Source: Lachnotalea sp041821265
Lineage (GTDB): Bacteria > Bacillota > Clostridia > Lachnospirales > Lachnospiraceae
Assembly: GCA_041821265.1 (NCBI GenBank)
Contig: JBGUEQ010000025.1
Coordinates: 1-64,000 of the forward strand
Reading direction: 5' to 3'
DNA length: 64,000 bases
The translations under genes and the position numbers were made by a program. This document shows, piece by piece, positions 32,031-40,918 of the stretch (the stretch's first letter is position 1; every line of letters begins with the position of its first letter). A model generated the notes under the pieces. The model made no database searches and was not told the DNA's origin. It saw only the letters and a list, made by a program, of their open reading frames with translations.

Positions 32031-33387
32031 TTACACTATAAATTTACCAACTGCTGATTTTAACAAAATAGCAGTTTCAGAACTTGATTTTCCTTGCATA
32101 TCAACCTCAGCAACCAATTGTACAATTTCTGTAATTCTTTCGGCGATATTTTCAGTTCCAGCGGCTCCATCATTCATTGATACGGACACATCGTTAATCG
32201 CTTTCATGATACCTTCCATAGTGGCACTTAATTCCTCAGAGGTAGCACTGATATCGGCTACAAGTTCATCTACAAAACTTGCATCTTTTTCGTAAGCATT
32301 TCCGGTTTGTACAATTTCTTTATAATCATTTAATACGGTATTATCCATAAATTGAACTAGATGTTTTGCACTATTTGATAAATCATCTACTGCCATAACC
32401 ACTTCGGTTGTTATGCTTTGTATCTTGGAAACGGTAGATTTAGAATCATCTGCTAATTTTCCAATTTCGCTTGCAACTACAGCAAAACCTCTTCCGGCTT
32501 CTCCAGCGCGTGCTGCTTCAATAGAAGCATTTAGCGCAAGTAAATTTGTTTGAGCGGATATTTCCATGATACTGTTAGATAAAGCATTAATTTCACTTAT
32601 TTTCTCTGATTTTACAAGTGCAGTTTCCAATTCCGATTTCGCTTTGTTATAGATTTTATTTGCTTCAATTTCGGACTTTAGAGCACTTTCTTTTAATGCT
32701 GTAGCTCTTGATTTTATATCTACTACGGCTAAAGCACCATGAGATGCTTTTTCTGCCATTGAACCGATTGCAATTTCAATTTCACTTGAAGACACATTTA
32801 CTTCTTCTGCGGAAGCAGCAGTTTCCTCCATCCCAGCAGATAATTCTTCTACAGTTGCAGAGGAATCTGTGATATTTTCATTCAATGAAACCAAGCAATC
32901 TGATACAACAGAAGAGTTATGTAAAACTAAATTAGCACGTTCATTTACTTCTTGAATAATAGCCCTAATATTTTGTATAAAAAGATTAACAGAGTTTGCT
33001 AAACCTCCAAGCTCATCTTTTGATTTAATATTAATGGTTCTTGTTAGATCACCGCCACTGCATATCATCAATTCTTGCATCAGAAGATTTTTCCTTCATG
33101 TTTTGTAAAAGTGTAGTGATGTTAGTATTCATTTCTTCCATTCTTATTTCTAATACATCCATATCATCTGCAGAAGTTAAAATAATATGTTGAAATTCAA
33201 AACTACGAAAACGTGCAATATCAAAATTTAAATTATTTGCAGCTGTCATTTGTGGAATAAGTTCTTCACTTATGATAGTAGATTGATTGTTCACTGCATT
33301 CAACTGAATAAGGGAATAGAGGCCTACAAATGCTAATGTGGTTAATATTAAAGCAAATGTAATAATTAATTTTTTCTTAATAGTCAT
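32031..33387 (-). pseudogene. Methyl-accepting chemotaxis protein, broken by deletion and frameshift
   Basis: The N-terminal frame (33387-33049, 112 codons) gives TM1 and half a four-helix sensor: MTIKKKLIITFALILTTLA to KSSDARIDDMQWR, then a stop. The C-terminal frame (to 32031) restarts in the second half of HAMP, GGDLTRTINIKSKDELGGLA, and continues through the signalling hairpin QTNLLALNASIEAARAGEAG to the end. The rest of the sensor, TM2 and the first HAMP helix (about 100 residues) are missing, and the two frames overlap by only about 30 nt. The C-terminal part could in theory be made as a soluble fragment, but it has no ribosome-binding site. Confidence 0.85.
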
Positions 33388-33841
33388 GATTGTTATTACC
33401 TTTCTCTTCAGCGATAATGTGGTTAGGCTTAGTTATGATAAATTATATCATAACTATCTAGTATTAATTTAAAATAGTAATTAAAAAAGTATTAAAAATT
33501 AAGAAAATTAAGTATATAATAAGATAATAAATATTAAATTTATAAAAAAACAAAATAATTCTATTCGAAAATCAAATTGGAATAAATTTAAATATAATTC
33601 AAACAATATATTTAAACAAAAAATACAAGAATCTAAAGTAAATTACTTTTGATACTATAAGATGTTTTTCTCAAGTCAGATTTTTTGTTAATTGAAAAAT
33701 TGTAAGAATAAGTGGTATTTCAACATTGAAATATTAAAGTCAATGTACTATACTATCGTGTATAGTGCAAATGAAGAAATGTAAGATATATTTTGACATA
33801 AATCACTATGTGCGAGGTGAAATTGCACAGATGGAGGAAAA
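33388..33841. other. AT-rich divergent intergenic region
   Basis: The gap holds a perfect 10-bp dyad TAGTTATGAT / ATCATAACTA (33430-33439 / 33447-33456) that contains a minus-strand TATAAT, a run of very AT-rich DNA without features (about 33470-33700), and the rlmI promoter at 33726. Confidence 0.45.
33726..33766 (+). promoter_or_regulatory. Promoter of the rlmI-fol cluster with overlapping dyad
   Basis: TTGAAA (33726-33731), 17 nt, TATACT (33749-33754). ACTATAC (33747-33753) and GTATAGT (33760-33766) form a 7-bp dyad over the -10 box and start point, a place where a repressor would act, or a 5' hairpin. Confidence 0.55.
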
Positions 33842-35044
33842 ATGAACGAAGCAATTGTTAAAATCATTAAAGGAAATGGCAGAACCCTCAAGGCGGGTGG
33901 AATGTGGGTATTTGATAATGAGATAGATTTAGTAAAAGGTGATTATGAGAATGGTGATATTGTTATTGTGGAAGATTTTGACGGATACTTCTTGGGAAAA
34001 GGATTTATAAATACAAATTCTAAGATTAGAGTCAGAGTACTTACTAGAAATAGAGAGCAAGAAATAGACAGAGATTTTTTTGAAATGAGAGTGCGAAATG
34101 CATGGAAATATAGAAAAAATACAGTTGATACATCAAGTTGCAGACTCATATTTGGAGAAGCAGATTTCTTTCCAGGCCTAGTTATTGATAAATTTTCAGA
34201 TGTTTTAGTTGTGGAATCGTTAGCACTTGGGATTGATAAATTCAAGGAAATGATTGTAGACTTGATCAAAGAAGTACTGAGAGAAGATGGGATTACAATA
34301 AGAGGCGTTTACGAAAGAAGCGATGCAAAGGTAAGACTAAATGAAGGCATGCCTAGGATTAAGGGATTTATAGGTGAAGAATTTGATACCAAAGTAGAAA
34401 TCATGGAAAATGGTGTTAAATATATAGTTGATGTAGAAGAGGGACAAAAAACAGGATTTTTTCTTGATCAGAAATATAATAGGCAGGCAATTGGAAGATT
34501 GTGTAAAGATGCCAAGGTATTAGACTGCTTTACTCATACGGGGTCTTTTGCACTAAATGCTGGGTTAGCAGGAGCAAAGAGCGTACTAGGTGTAGATGCT
34601 TCGGAATTGGGCGTGAATCAAGCAAGAGAGAACGCAAAGTTAAATGGGCTTGAAAACATAGTACAATTTGAATGTGCTGATGTGTTTGATTTGTTACCAG
34701 CACTAGAGCAAAAGGGAGAAAAGTTTGATGTCGTTATTCTAGATCCTCCTGCATTTACAAAATCAAAAAATTCAGTTAAAAATGCGGTGAAAGGGTATAA
34801 AGAAATTAATTTACGTGGTATGAAGCTTGTTAATGACGGTGGTTATCTTGCGACTTGTTCTTGCTCTCATTTTATGACGCCAGAATTATTTGCGGATACG
34901 ATTAAACAGGCAGCTAGAAATGTTCATAAAAGATTAAGGCAGGTAGAATATAGAACGCAAGCATCCGATCATCCAATCCTTTGGGCGGCAGATGAATCTT
35001 ATTATCTCAAATTCTATATTTTTCAAGTGTGTGATGAAAAATAA
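33842..35044 (+). CDS. Class I SAM-dependent 23S rRNA methyltransferase, RlmI-like
   Basis: The 400-residue protein has an N-terminal PUA domain (about 1-75; VKIIKGNGRTLKAGGMWVFD), an EEHEE-like middle domain, and a Rossmann methyltransferase domain with VLDCFTHTGSFALNAGLAGA (SAM motif I), VLGVDAS, and FDVVILDPPAFTKSKNS, the DPP motif of RlmI-type m5C methyltransferases (23S C1962). GGAGG lies 5 nt before the ATG. Its stop overlaps the folC start (TAATG), so it heads the folate cluster. Confidence 0.92.
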   Translation: MNEAIVKIIKGNGRTLKAGGMWVFDNEIDLVKGDYENGDIVIVEDFDGYFLGKGFINTNSKIRVRVLTRNREQEIDRDFFEMRVRNAWKYRKNTVDTSSCRLIFGEADFFPGLVIDKFSDVLVVESLALGIDKFKEMIVDLIKEVLREDGITIRGVYERSDAKVRLNEGMPRIKGFIGEEFDTKVEIMENGVKYIVDVEEGQKTGFFLDQKYNRQAIGRLCKDAKVLDCFTHTGSFALNAGLAGAKSVLGVDASELGVNQARENAKLNGLENIVQFECADVFDLLPALEQKGEKFDVVILDPPAFTKSKNSVKNAVKGYKEINLRGMKLVNDGGYLATCSCSHFMTPELFADTIKQAARNVHKRLRQVEYRTQASDHPILWAADESYYLKFYIFQVCDEK

Positions 35045-36336
35045 TGTATAGGCAAGCAAGAGAATATTTAAATGGAATAACGAAATATGGAAGTGTGTTA
35101 GGGCTAGAAAGTATAACACAGCTGCTGAAAAGAGTTGGGGACCCTCACAAGGAACTTAAATTTGTTCATATTGCAGGAACAAATGGAAAAGGTTCAACAT
35201 TAGCATTTATTTCGACTATATTAAAAACAGCGGGATATAAGACCGGCAGATATATTTCACCTTCCGTATTCTCATATAGAGAAAAAATTCAAGTAAATGA
35301 AGAATACATTCAAAAAGAATCACTAGCTAAACTGACATTTGTAATAAAAGACGCGATTGAATTAATGCTAGCTTCTGGTTTGGCACATCCTACTGTTTTT
35401 GAGGTAGAGACTGTACTTGCGTTTTTATATTTCAAGCAGGAAAAATGTGATATTGTAGTGATTGAAACCGGTCTTGGTGGACTATTAGATGCAACAAATG
35501 TTGTTGAAAATACGATGGTTGCAGTAATAACACCAATTGATAGAGATCATATGGAGTTTCTTGGCGATTCAATAAAGGAAATTGCATGGAATAAAGCAGG
35601 AATTATTAAAAAAGATTCCGTTGTTGTTACAGCAAATCAATCAACAGATGCGATGGAAGTAATAAAAGAACAATGTAGACAGTTTGACAATGAGCTAGAA
35701 GTTGCAGATCTCAGTAAGGTAACTAATGTGTTATATGAAAATTTACAAATACATTTTAATTATAAAGAATTCAATGGAATAGAAATTAATCTTGCGGGAA
35801 GTTATCAAATTCAAAATGCAATTGTAGCGATTGAGGCTGTGAAGGCCTTAAGAAAGTATGCTTTTTCAATTACCCAAGAAGCGATTTTAGAGGGTCTAAG
35901 GACAGCAAGATGGGCTGGAAGATTTGCAAAGATTAGTGAAAATCCGCTTATTATTTTGGACGGAGCACATAATGAGGCGGCGGCAATTCGATTACGTGAA
36001 ACAATTAAGTGTTATTTTGAAGATAAGAAACTTATGTTTGTAATAGGCGTATTTGCGGATAAAGACTATGAGAAAATTGCGGAAATTACGACTTCTTTAG
36101 CCTATAAAATACTTACAGTGACAACTCCTGATAATCCACGCGCTTTAAGTGGAGAAAAACTTGCTCAAACAATTAGTAAATACAATTCTAACGTAGAATA
36201 CGTAGAATCTATTGAGTCTGCGGTGCAAAAATGCTTCAATGAAAAAAACGAAGTTGATGCAATTATTGTATTTGGTTCTTTGTCTTATTTGGGAGCGTTT
36301 GAAAAGCAGGTTATGAATAGGAAAGGCGGTAATTAG
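35044..36336 (+). CDS. folC: Bifunctional folylpolyglutamate/dihydrofolate synthase
   Basis: The 430-residue Mur-ligase-fold enzyme adds glutamates to folates. Visible are the P-loop HIAGTNGKGSTLAFI (about 43-57), YISPSVFSYREKIQVN, the Glu/His metal segment VIETGLGGLLDATNVV, ITPIDRDHMEFLG, and the C-terminal IILDGAHNEAAAIRL. Length matches the family. Its start overlaps the rlmI stop by one nt with no clear ribosome-binding site, implying translational coupling. folE follows after one nt. Confidence 0.95.
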   Translation: MYRQAREYLNGITKYGSVLGLESITQLLKRVGDPHKELKFVHIAGTNGKGSTLAFISTILKTAGYKTGRYISPSVFSYREKIQVNEEYIQKESLAKLTFVIKDAIELMLASGLAHPTVFEVETVLAFLYFKQEKCDIVVIETGLGGLLDATNVVENTMVAVITPIDRDHMEFLGDSIKEIAWNKAGIIKKDSVVVTANQSTDAMEVIKEQCRQFDNELEVADLSKVTNVLYENLQIHFNYKEFNGIEINLAGSYQIQNAIVAIEAVKALRKYAFSITQEAILEGLRTARWAGRFAKISENPLIILDGAHNEAAAIRLRETIKCYFEDKKLMFVIGVFADKDYEKIAEITTSLAYKILTVTTPDNPRALSGEKLAQTISKYNSNVEYVESIESAVQKCFNEKNEVDAIIVFGSLSYLGAFEKQVMNRKGGN

Positions 36337-36337
36337 C

Positions 36338-36898
36338 ATGGTAGATAAAGCAAAAGTAGAAATGGCCATTACAATGCTATTAGAGGGCATAGGTGAAGAT
36401 GTTACTAGAGAAGGACTAAAAGAAACACCGGCAAGAATTGCTAAAATGTATGAAGAAATTTATGGAGGAATGGATGAAGATGCTTCAAAACATTTAGCAA
36501 AAACATTTCAAGTTACGAATAATGAAATGGTGATTGAAAAAGATATTACATTTTATTCAACCTGTGAACATCACTTACTTCCGTTTTATGGAAAAGCTCA
36601 TATTGCCTATATACCTGATGGCAATGTAGTTGGATTGAGTAAACTTGCAAGAACCGTAGAAGTATATGCGAAAAGAGCACAAATTCAAGAACAATTAACC
36701 GCGCAAATCGCGGATGCTCTAATGGAAAATTTATTGCCTAAAGGCGTTATCGTAATGATTGAAGCAGAGCATATGTGTATGACGATGCGTGGCATTAAAA
36801 AGCCAGGAAGTAAAACAGTAACCATTGTAGCAAGAGGAAAATTTATTGAAGATACGCAACTGAAAAATGAATTTATACAATTGGTTAAAATGGGTTAA
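36338..36898 (+). CDS. folE: GTP cyclohydrolase I
   Basis: The 186-residue enzyme converts GTP to dihydroneopterin triphosphate, the first step of folate synthesis. The zinc ligands lie in FYSTCEHHLLPFYGKAHIAY and in MCMTMRGIKKPGS; GLSKLARTVEVYAKRAQIQEQ is the core signature. It is a canonical zinc-type (FolE1) enzyme of family length. The ribosome-binding site AGGCGG is weak and sits in folC, consistent with coupling. Confidence 0.96.
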   Translation: MVDKAKVEMAITMLLEGIGEDVTREGLKETPARIAKMYEEIYGGMDEDASKHLAKTFQVTNNEMVIEKDITFYSTCEHHLLPFYGKAHIAYIPDGNVVGLSKLARTVEVYAKRAQIQEQLTAQIADALMENLLPKGVIVMIEAEHMCMTMRGIKKPGSKTVTIVARGKFIEDTQLKNEFIQLVKMG

Positions 36899-36900
36899 CT

Positions 36901-37392
36901 ATGACAACTATGGAAAAAGTTAATGCGATACTTCGCAATGAGCAATATATAACCTGTATTAGTAGAATCAGAGAATTGGAAGAAAATCGAATATATTGCA
37001 AACATAATATGGAACATTTTATGGATGTAGCAAGAATTGCATATATTATGAATCTAGAACATAACCTTGGAATTGATAAGAAAATCATATATACCACAGC
37101 ACTTCTGCATGATATTGGTAGACAGGAACAATATGAGAAAAATGTAGCACATGAAGAAGCTGGGGCTAGGATAGCGAGAGAAATATTGAAGAAATGTGAC
37201 TTCGAGGAAGCAGACATTTTAGTAATTATCGATGCAATTGCGTTGCACGGAGATAGTTATATGGAGAATGAAATGAACTTAAATAGTCTTCTCTATAAGG
37301 CCGATAAGCTTTCACGTTTTTGTTTTTCATGCCACGCAAAGGATACTTGCAATTGGGATGAAGCAAAGAAAAATATGAAAATTCAATTATAG
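36901..37392 (+). CDS. HD-domain phosphohydrolase in the folate operon
   Basis: The 163-residue protein is a complete small HD domain: first His in RIYCKHNMEHFMDVARIA, the HD doublet in LLHDIGRQEQYE, then HEEAGARIA and IIDAIALHG. The C-terminal Cys in RFCFSCHAKDTCNW may bind a metal. It starts 2 nt after folE. Position suggests dephosphorylation of dihydroneopterin triphosphate, a step whose enzyme is often unidentified in folate operons; that is inference. No nudix or other candidate is present in the cluster. Confidence 0.85.
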   Translation: MTTMEKVNAILRNEQYITCISRIRELEENRIYCKHNMEHFMDVARIAYIMNLEHNLGIDKKIIYTTALLHDIGRQEQYEKNVAHEEAGARIAREILKKCDFEEADILVIIDAIALHGDSYMENEMNLNSLLYKADKLSRFCFSCHAKDTCNWDEAKKNMKIQL

Positions 37393-37512
37393 TTGTTTTC
37401 TATTTGTTATGTAGTAAAAAAGTGACGGTGCTTAAAATAGACGGTATGTTGTGTAAGGATAAAATTTCTGATTTATTTAAATTATAGAAAGACCGCAGGA
37501 ATAGAGGTAATT

Positions 37513-38319
37513 ATGCAGATTGGAAATAAGTACTTTGATATTGAAAACAAAACGTATATTATGGGTATTCTCAATGTTACGCCAGATTCGTTTTCGGATG
37601 GCGGTAAATTTAATCAAGAAGATAGGGCGTTACAACATGTTGAGTTGATGATAAGAGACGGTGCCGATATCATTGATGTTGGGGGAGAATCATCAAGACC
37701 TGGACATATTCAAATTAGTGTTCAAGAGGAAATTGAGCGAGTTGTCCCTATGATAGAGAGAATCGCATATAACTTTGATGTGCCTATTTCAATCGATTCT
37801 TATAAGGCAGCGATCGTAAAAGCTGCAATCGATTCAGGCGCAACGCTTGCAAATGATATTTGGGGGCTTAAATACGATAAAGATATGGCTGAATTAGTTG
37901 CAGATACACAGGTGGCTTGTTGTTTGATGCATAATAAAGAAAACGCAAATTATAATATTTTTATGGATGATATATGCAATGAGTTACAAGAAAGTATAGA
38001 TATAGCAAAAAAGGCAGGAATTTCTCCAAATAAAATAATTCTTGATCCTGGAGTTGGATTTGGTAAAACCTATGAGCAAAACCTAGAAGTGATTCACAAA
38101 GTTGAGGTTTTAAAAAAACTAGGATATCCGATATTGATGGCAACATCTCGTAAATCGGTAATCGGTTTGACTCTAGATCTGCCGACCAATGAGAGAATAG
38201 AGGGCACATTAGTAACTACGGTGATGGCTGTTATGAAAGGGTGTTCTTTTGTAAGAGTTCATGACATTAAAGAAAATAAACGAGCTATAATGATGACAGA
38301 GGCAATATTAGGGAGGTGA
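37513..38319 (+). CDS. folP: Dihydropteroate synthase
   Basis: The 268-residue TIM-barrel enzyme joins the pterin diphosphate with p-aminobenzoate; it is the sulfonamide target. Motifs: MGILNVTPDSFSDGGKF, IIDVGGESSRPG, ISIDSYKAAI, ANDIWGL, IILDPGVGFGKTYEQN and the C-terminal VRVHDIKENKRA. All catalytic loops look intact. AGGAATAGAGG lies 6 nt before the ATG. A 120-nt gap separates it from the HD gene; no terminator was seen there. Confidence 0.96.
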   Translation: MQIGNKYFDIENKTYIMGILNVTPDSFSDGGKFNQEDRALQHVELMIRDGADIIDVGGESSRPGHIQISVQEEIERVVPMIERIAYNFDVPISIDSYKAAIVKAAIDSGATLANDIWGLKYDKDMAELVADTQVACCLMHNKENANYNIFMDDICNELQESIDIAKKAGISPNKIILDPGVGFGKTYEQNLEVIHKVEVLKKLGYPILMATSRKSVIGLTLDLPTNERIEGTLVTTVMAVMKGCSFVRVHDIKENKRAIMMTEAILGR

Positions 38320-38327
38320 ATTACACG

Positions 38328-39137
38328 GTGGATAAAATAAAGATTAATAATCTGGAAGTATTTTGTAATCACGGAGTATTTAAGGAAGAAACCATTTTAG
38401 GACAGAAATTCTTAGTATCCGCAGTTCTTTACGTAGATACTAGGGAGGCTGGCCTTACCGATAATCTTCTTAAGTCAATTCATTATGGTGAAGTTTGCCA
38501 ATATATTGAACGGTTTATGAAGCAGAATACTTATCAACTAATTGAAGCGGCAGCAGAAAATTTAGCCATGAATTTGCTTAAGGAGTGGGAGAATTTGCAG
38601 CAAATTGAGTTGGAAATTAAGAAACCATGGGCACCCATTGGACTTCCTATTGAAACAGTAGCCGTAGAGATAAATCGAAAATGGCATACAGCATATATTG
38701 CACTTGGTTCCAATATGGGAGATACGAAGAAATATTTAGAGGATGCAATCGTTGCACTTAATAATATTTCCACGTGTAAAGTGGTAAAAGTATCTGATTT
38801 TATTGTAACATCGCCATATGGGGGTGTGAAACAAGATGATTTCTTGAATGGTTGTCTGGAACTCAAGACGTTATTAACACCAAAAGAATTATTAGAATTA
38901 CTCCATGAAATTGAACAAGTGGCAAAAAGAGAAAGAATTGTGATTTGGGGACCTAGAACATTAGATCTTGATATTATTATGTATGATGATTTGATTTTAT
39001 CAGAGCCAACGCTAATCATACCACATTTAGAAATGCATAAAAGAGATTTTGTATTAAAACCATTGGCACAGATTGCCCCATATAAGAGGAATCCAGTGAA
39101 TCAAAAAATGGTAATAGATATGCTTCGTGAACTGTAA
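38328..39137 (+). CDS. FolB-FolK fusion: dihydroneopterin aldolase / HPPK
   Basis: The 269-residue protein carries two folate enzymes. Residues 1-115 are dihydroneopterin aldolase (INNLEVFCNHGVFKEET; catalytic Tyr/Lys positions in the conserved IEAAAENLA and EIKKPWAP). Residues 121-269 are 6-hydroxymethyl-pterin pyrophosphokinase (AYIALGSNMGDTKKYL, NGCLELKT, WGPRTLDLDIIMYDD, PHLEMHKRDFVLKPL). Start: GTG at 38328, 9 nt after GGGAGGTGA; the in-frame GTG at 38316 lies within that site. It ends the cluster. Confidence 0.93.
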   Translation: MDKIKINNLEVFCNHGVFKEETILGQKFLVSAVLYVDTREAGLTDNLLKSIHYGEVCQYIERFMKQNTYQLIEAAAENLAMNLLKEWENLQQIELEIKKPWAPIGLPIETVAVEINRKWHTAYIALGSNMGDTKKYLEDAIVALNNISTCKVVKVSDFIVTSPYGGVKQDDFLNGCLELKTLLTPKELLELLHEIEQVAKRERIVIWGPRTLDLDIIMYDDLILSEPTLIIPHLEMHKRDFVLKPLAQIAPYKRNPVNQKMVIDMLREL

Positions 39138-39161
39138 ATAAATAAGTTTATGAATATTTTT

Positions 39162-39293
39162 GTAACTATTCAAAATCCTCTAACGCTTGGCATGTTGCAA
39201 AGCAAAATGCCAAGTTTTATAGCGATAAAATGCAAGTTTCTTGCATTTTATGTGCAACGAGTGGCGGTAACTATGAAGTTATTGAATCGTTAC
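39162..39293 (+). repeat. Repeat family A, copy A5
   Basis: The 132-bp copy has left end GTAACTATTCAAAATCC, core GTTGCAAAGCAAAATGCC, TAAAATGCAAG...TTGCATTTTA, GTGCAACGAGTGGCGG, and right end ATTGAATCGTTAC. CTTGGCAT/ATGCCAAG replaces CGGGAT/ATCCCG of A4, so the stem is conserved while its sequence differs. Confidence 0.85.
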
Positions 39294-39305
39294 TTTTTAT
39301 TTAAT

Positions 39306-39333
39306 AAAAGGGGGTGTAATACACTCCCCTTTT
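39306..39333. terminator. Bidirectional terminator
   Basis: AAAAGGGG (39306-39313) and CCCCTTTT (39326-39333), with GTGT/ACAC inside. It separates the folate cluster from the convergent DUF5050 gene. Confidence 0.75.
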
Positions 39334-39435
39334 AGAATTGATTTTATGATATTAACATACTTCACTTATATTTCACACACTTCACCTAACACACACAATA
39401 GAGGATTGAATAATTGATTTGAGTTTAAAAAATGA

Positions 39436-40482
39436 TTAATTCTCTATTTCAACAGCATCGGCAGCTTCATCAAACCTAGTTACATTGAGGCTGCCAGTAG
39501 TTGCTACTTTATAGATTGGTGTATCGTTTCCAAATGGATTAAAATAGATGTATTTAGAGGTGACATTGATATTGGAGAAATTACCATCAATAATTTTTTC
39601 ATCCTCTGTTCCATCTTTTTTTATTCTGTGTAAACCAGGATTGGAAACGTCATTAGCCTGATAATAAACATAATCACCATATATGTTGTAAGTATCCACT
39701 CTTCCGGTGCCAAGGTCTTCTTTTTCGTTTGTAGATAGATTTACTCTGGCAAGCGAATAGTCGTTGTCTAAATCCATAAAGTAAACATAATTATCATCGA
39801 AGATAGGATGCCAAAAAGCTCCCTCATAAAGCAAAGTAGATTGTTCGGAACCTACATCCATCTTGTTAAGATTAAAATCATCTGAAACATTGTTGTAATA
39901 AATAGCACCATCTTCAATACAAGAAGGATCGATAGAATCCTTGCTTATATTGATTTCGTTTGTACCATCAATCGATACACTTCTAAGGGTAAGTGCAGTT
40001 GTAGTATCATAATGTTGATAAAAAATCTTATTATTACCAAGACTAACAACTCCACAAGTTTCGTCATTTAAGCATAAAATATTACTTCCATTTGTATTGA
40101 TTCGATATATCCCAAACAAATTACCTCTAAAAATTGAATCCACGGTATCTGCATTAAGATTGTTTCGTGCATAATATAAATATTTGCCTGAAACATTAAG
40201 GTAAGAGGCCGTGTCACTGTATAGTTTTTTTATGTTGCTTCCATCTGAATTCATTACGTATATCTCACCTTTGTCATATGAATTGCTAAAATAAATTTTA
40301 TCGTTATATTCGCAAAAGAGACCATTGTTATATAAATTACCTGCAGTGTTACCAGAAACATTCCCTTTGTTATAAAGGGTTTTTTTGCTGTAATTGTATA
40401 CTAATGTAATTGAAGTAATTATGGTAACAATTGCAATAAAAACAATAAGAGAAAAAACTGATGATTTTGGTTTTTGTTTCAT
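39436..40482 (-). CDS. DUF5050 domain membrane-anchored protein
   Basis: The 348-residue protein has an N-terminal signal anchor (about residues 8-30, hydrophobic, preceded by KQKPKS) and an extracytoplasmic part of repeated blades such as KIYFSNSYDKGEIYVMNSDG, NLFGIYRINTNGSN, YVYFMDLDNDYSLARVN and YVYYQANDVSNPGLHRIKKDG. The repeats (Y-I/V-YF, then R-I-N/K-DG) are typical of the DUF5050/TolB-like beta-propeller group. Role unknown; a cell-surface sensor or binding protein is possible. AGGGGGA 7 nt before the ATG at 40482 decides the start over an ATG at 40488. Confidence 0.8.
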   Translation of the reverse strand: MKQKPKSSVFSLIVFIAIVTIITSITLVYNYSKKTLYNKGNVSGNTAGNLYNNGLFCEYNDKIYFSNSYDKGEIYVMNSDGSNIKKLYSDTASYLNVSGKYLYYARNNLNADTVDSIFRGNLFGIYRINTNGSNILCLNDETCGVVSLGNNKIFYQHYDTTTALTLRSVSIDGTNEINISKDSIDPSCIEDGAIYYNNVSDDFNLNKMDVGSEQSTLLYEGAFWHPIFDDNYVYFMDLDNDYSLARVNLSTNEKEDLGTGRVDTYNIYGDYVYYQANDVSNPGLHRIKKDGTEDEKIIDGNFSNINVTSKYIYFNPFGNDTPIYKVATTGSLNVTRFDEAADAVEIEN

Positions 40483-40918
40483 ACTCATTCCCCCTGCTTG
40501 TTTATTAATTATGTAGTGTTTTGAAATGTTATTTCATTATATTATATATGCTAGAAATTAGTTAAATAAGCATGCTTTTATGTTCGATTAACAAACATTA
40601 TATAATTAGAAAGTCTGCTAGACAAATCCACTATTTACTTACTATTATTATATTATTTTCGACATAATATTGCAACAAAATCCTTAAATTCATTTAAATA
40701 ACATTAAATGACAAATTCTAAAATGAAATATTTAAAAAATATGATATTTTTTGATTAATCAACTTGCGTTTGATATTTTGAAAATACGAATCGATAGTGA
40801 AATTAATGTAACCAGTTTAGCCATACCATTCATGAAATATAGTGGTTAAACTAGCGAAATATCAAAAAATATGTTATAATCAATCAAAAAAATATATCTA
40901 GATTACGAGGTAGATAAA
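40483..40918. other. Divergent intergenic region with repeat C3
   Basis: The gap is very AT-rich. On the minus strand TTATTT and TATAAT about 17 nt apart (near 40545-40573) may serve the DUF5050 gene. Repeat C3 lies at 40808-40852. A TATAAT at about 40872 may serve pheA, but has no clear -35; the region where the -35 would lie is the right end of C3. Confidence 0.4.
40808..40852 (+). repeat. Repeat family C, copy C3 (core deleted)
   Basis: GTAACCAGTTTAGCCATACC then ATTCATGA matches the left end of C1 and C2; TGGTTAAACT at the right restores the terminal inverted repeat. The core stem is absent. Confidence 0.6.

Noticed and set aside
31966..32295. Plus-strand open frame opposite the broken chemoreceptor
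   Set aside because: It is antisense to the chemoreceptor coding sequence and begins inside repeat B2.
39150..39335. 61-codon open frame after the FolB-FolK gene
   Set aside because: It is repeat A5 plus the terminator read in frame.
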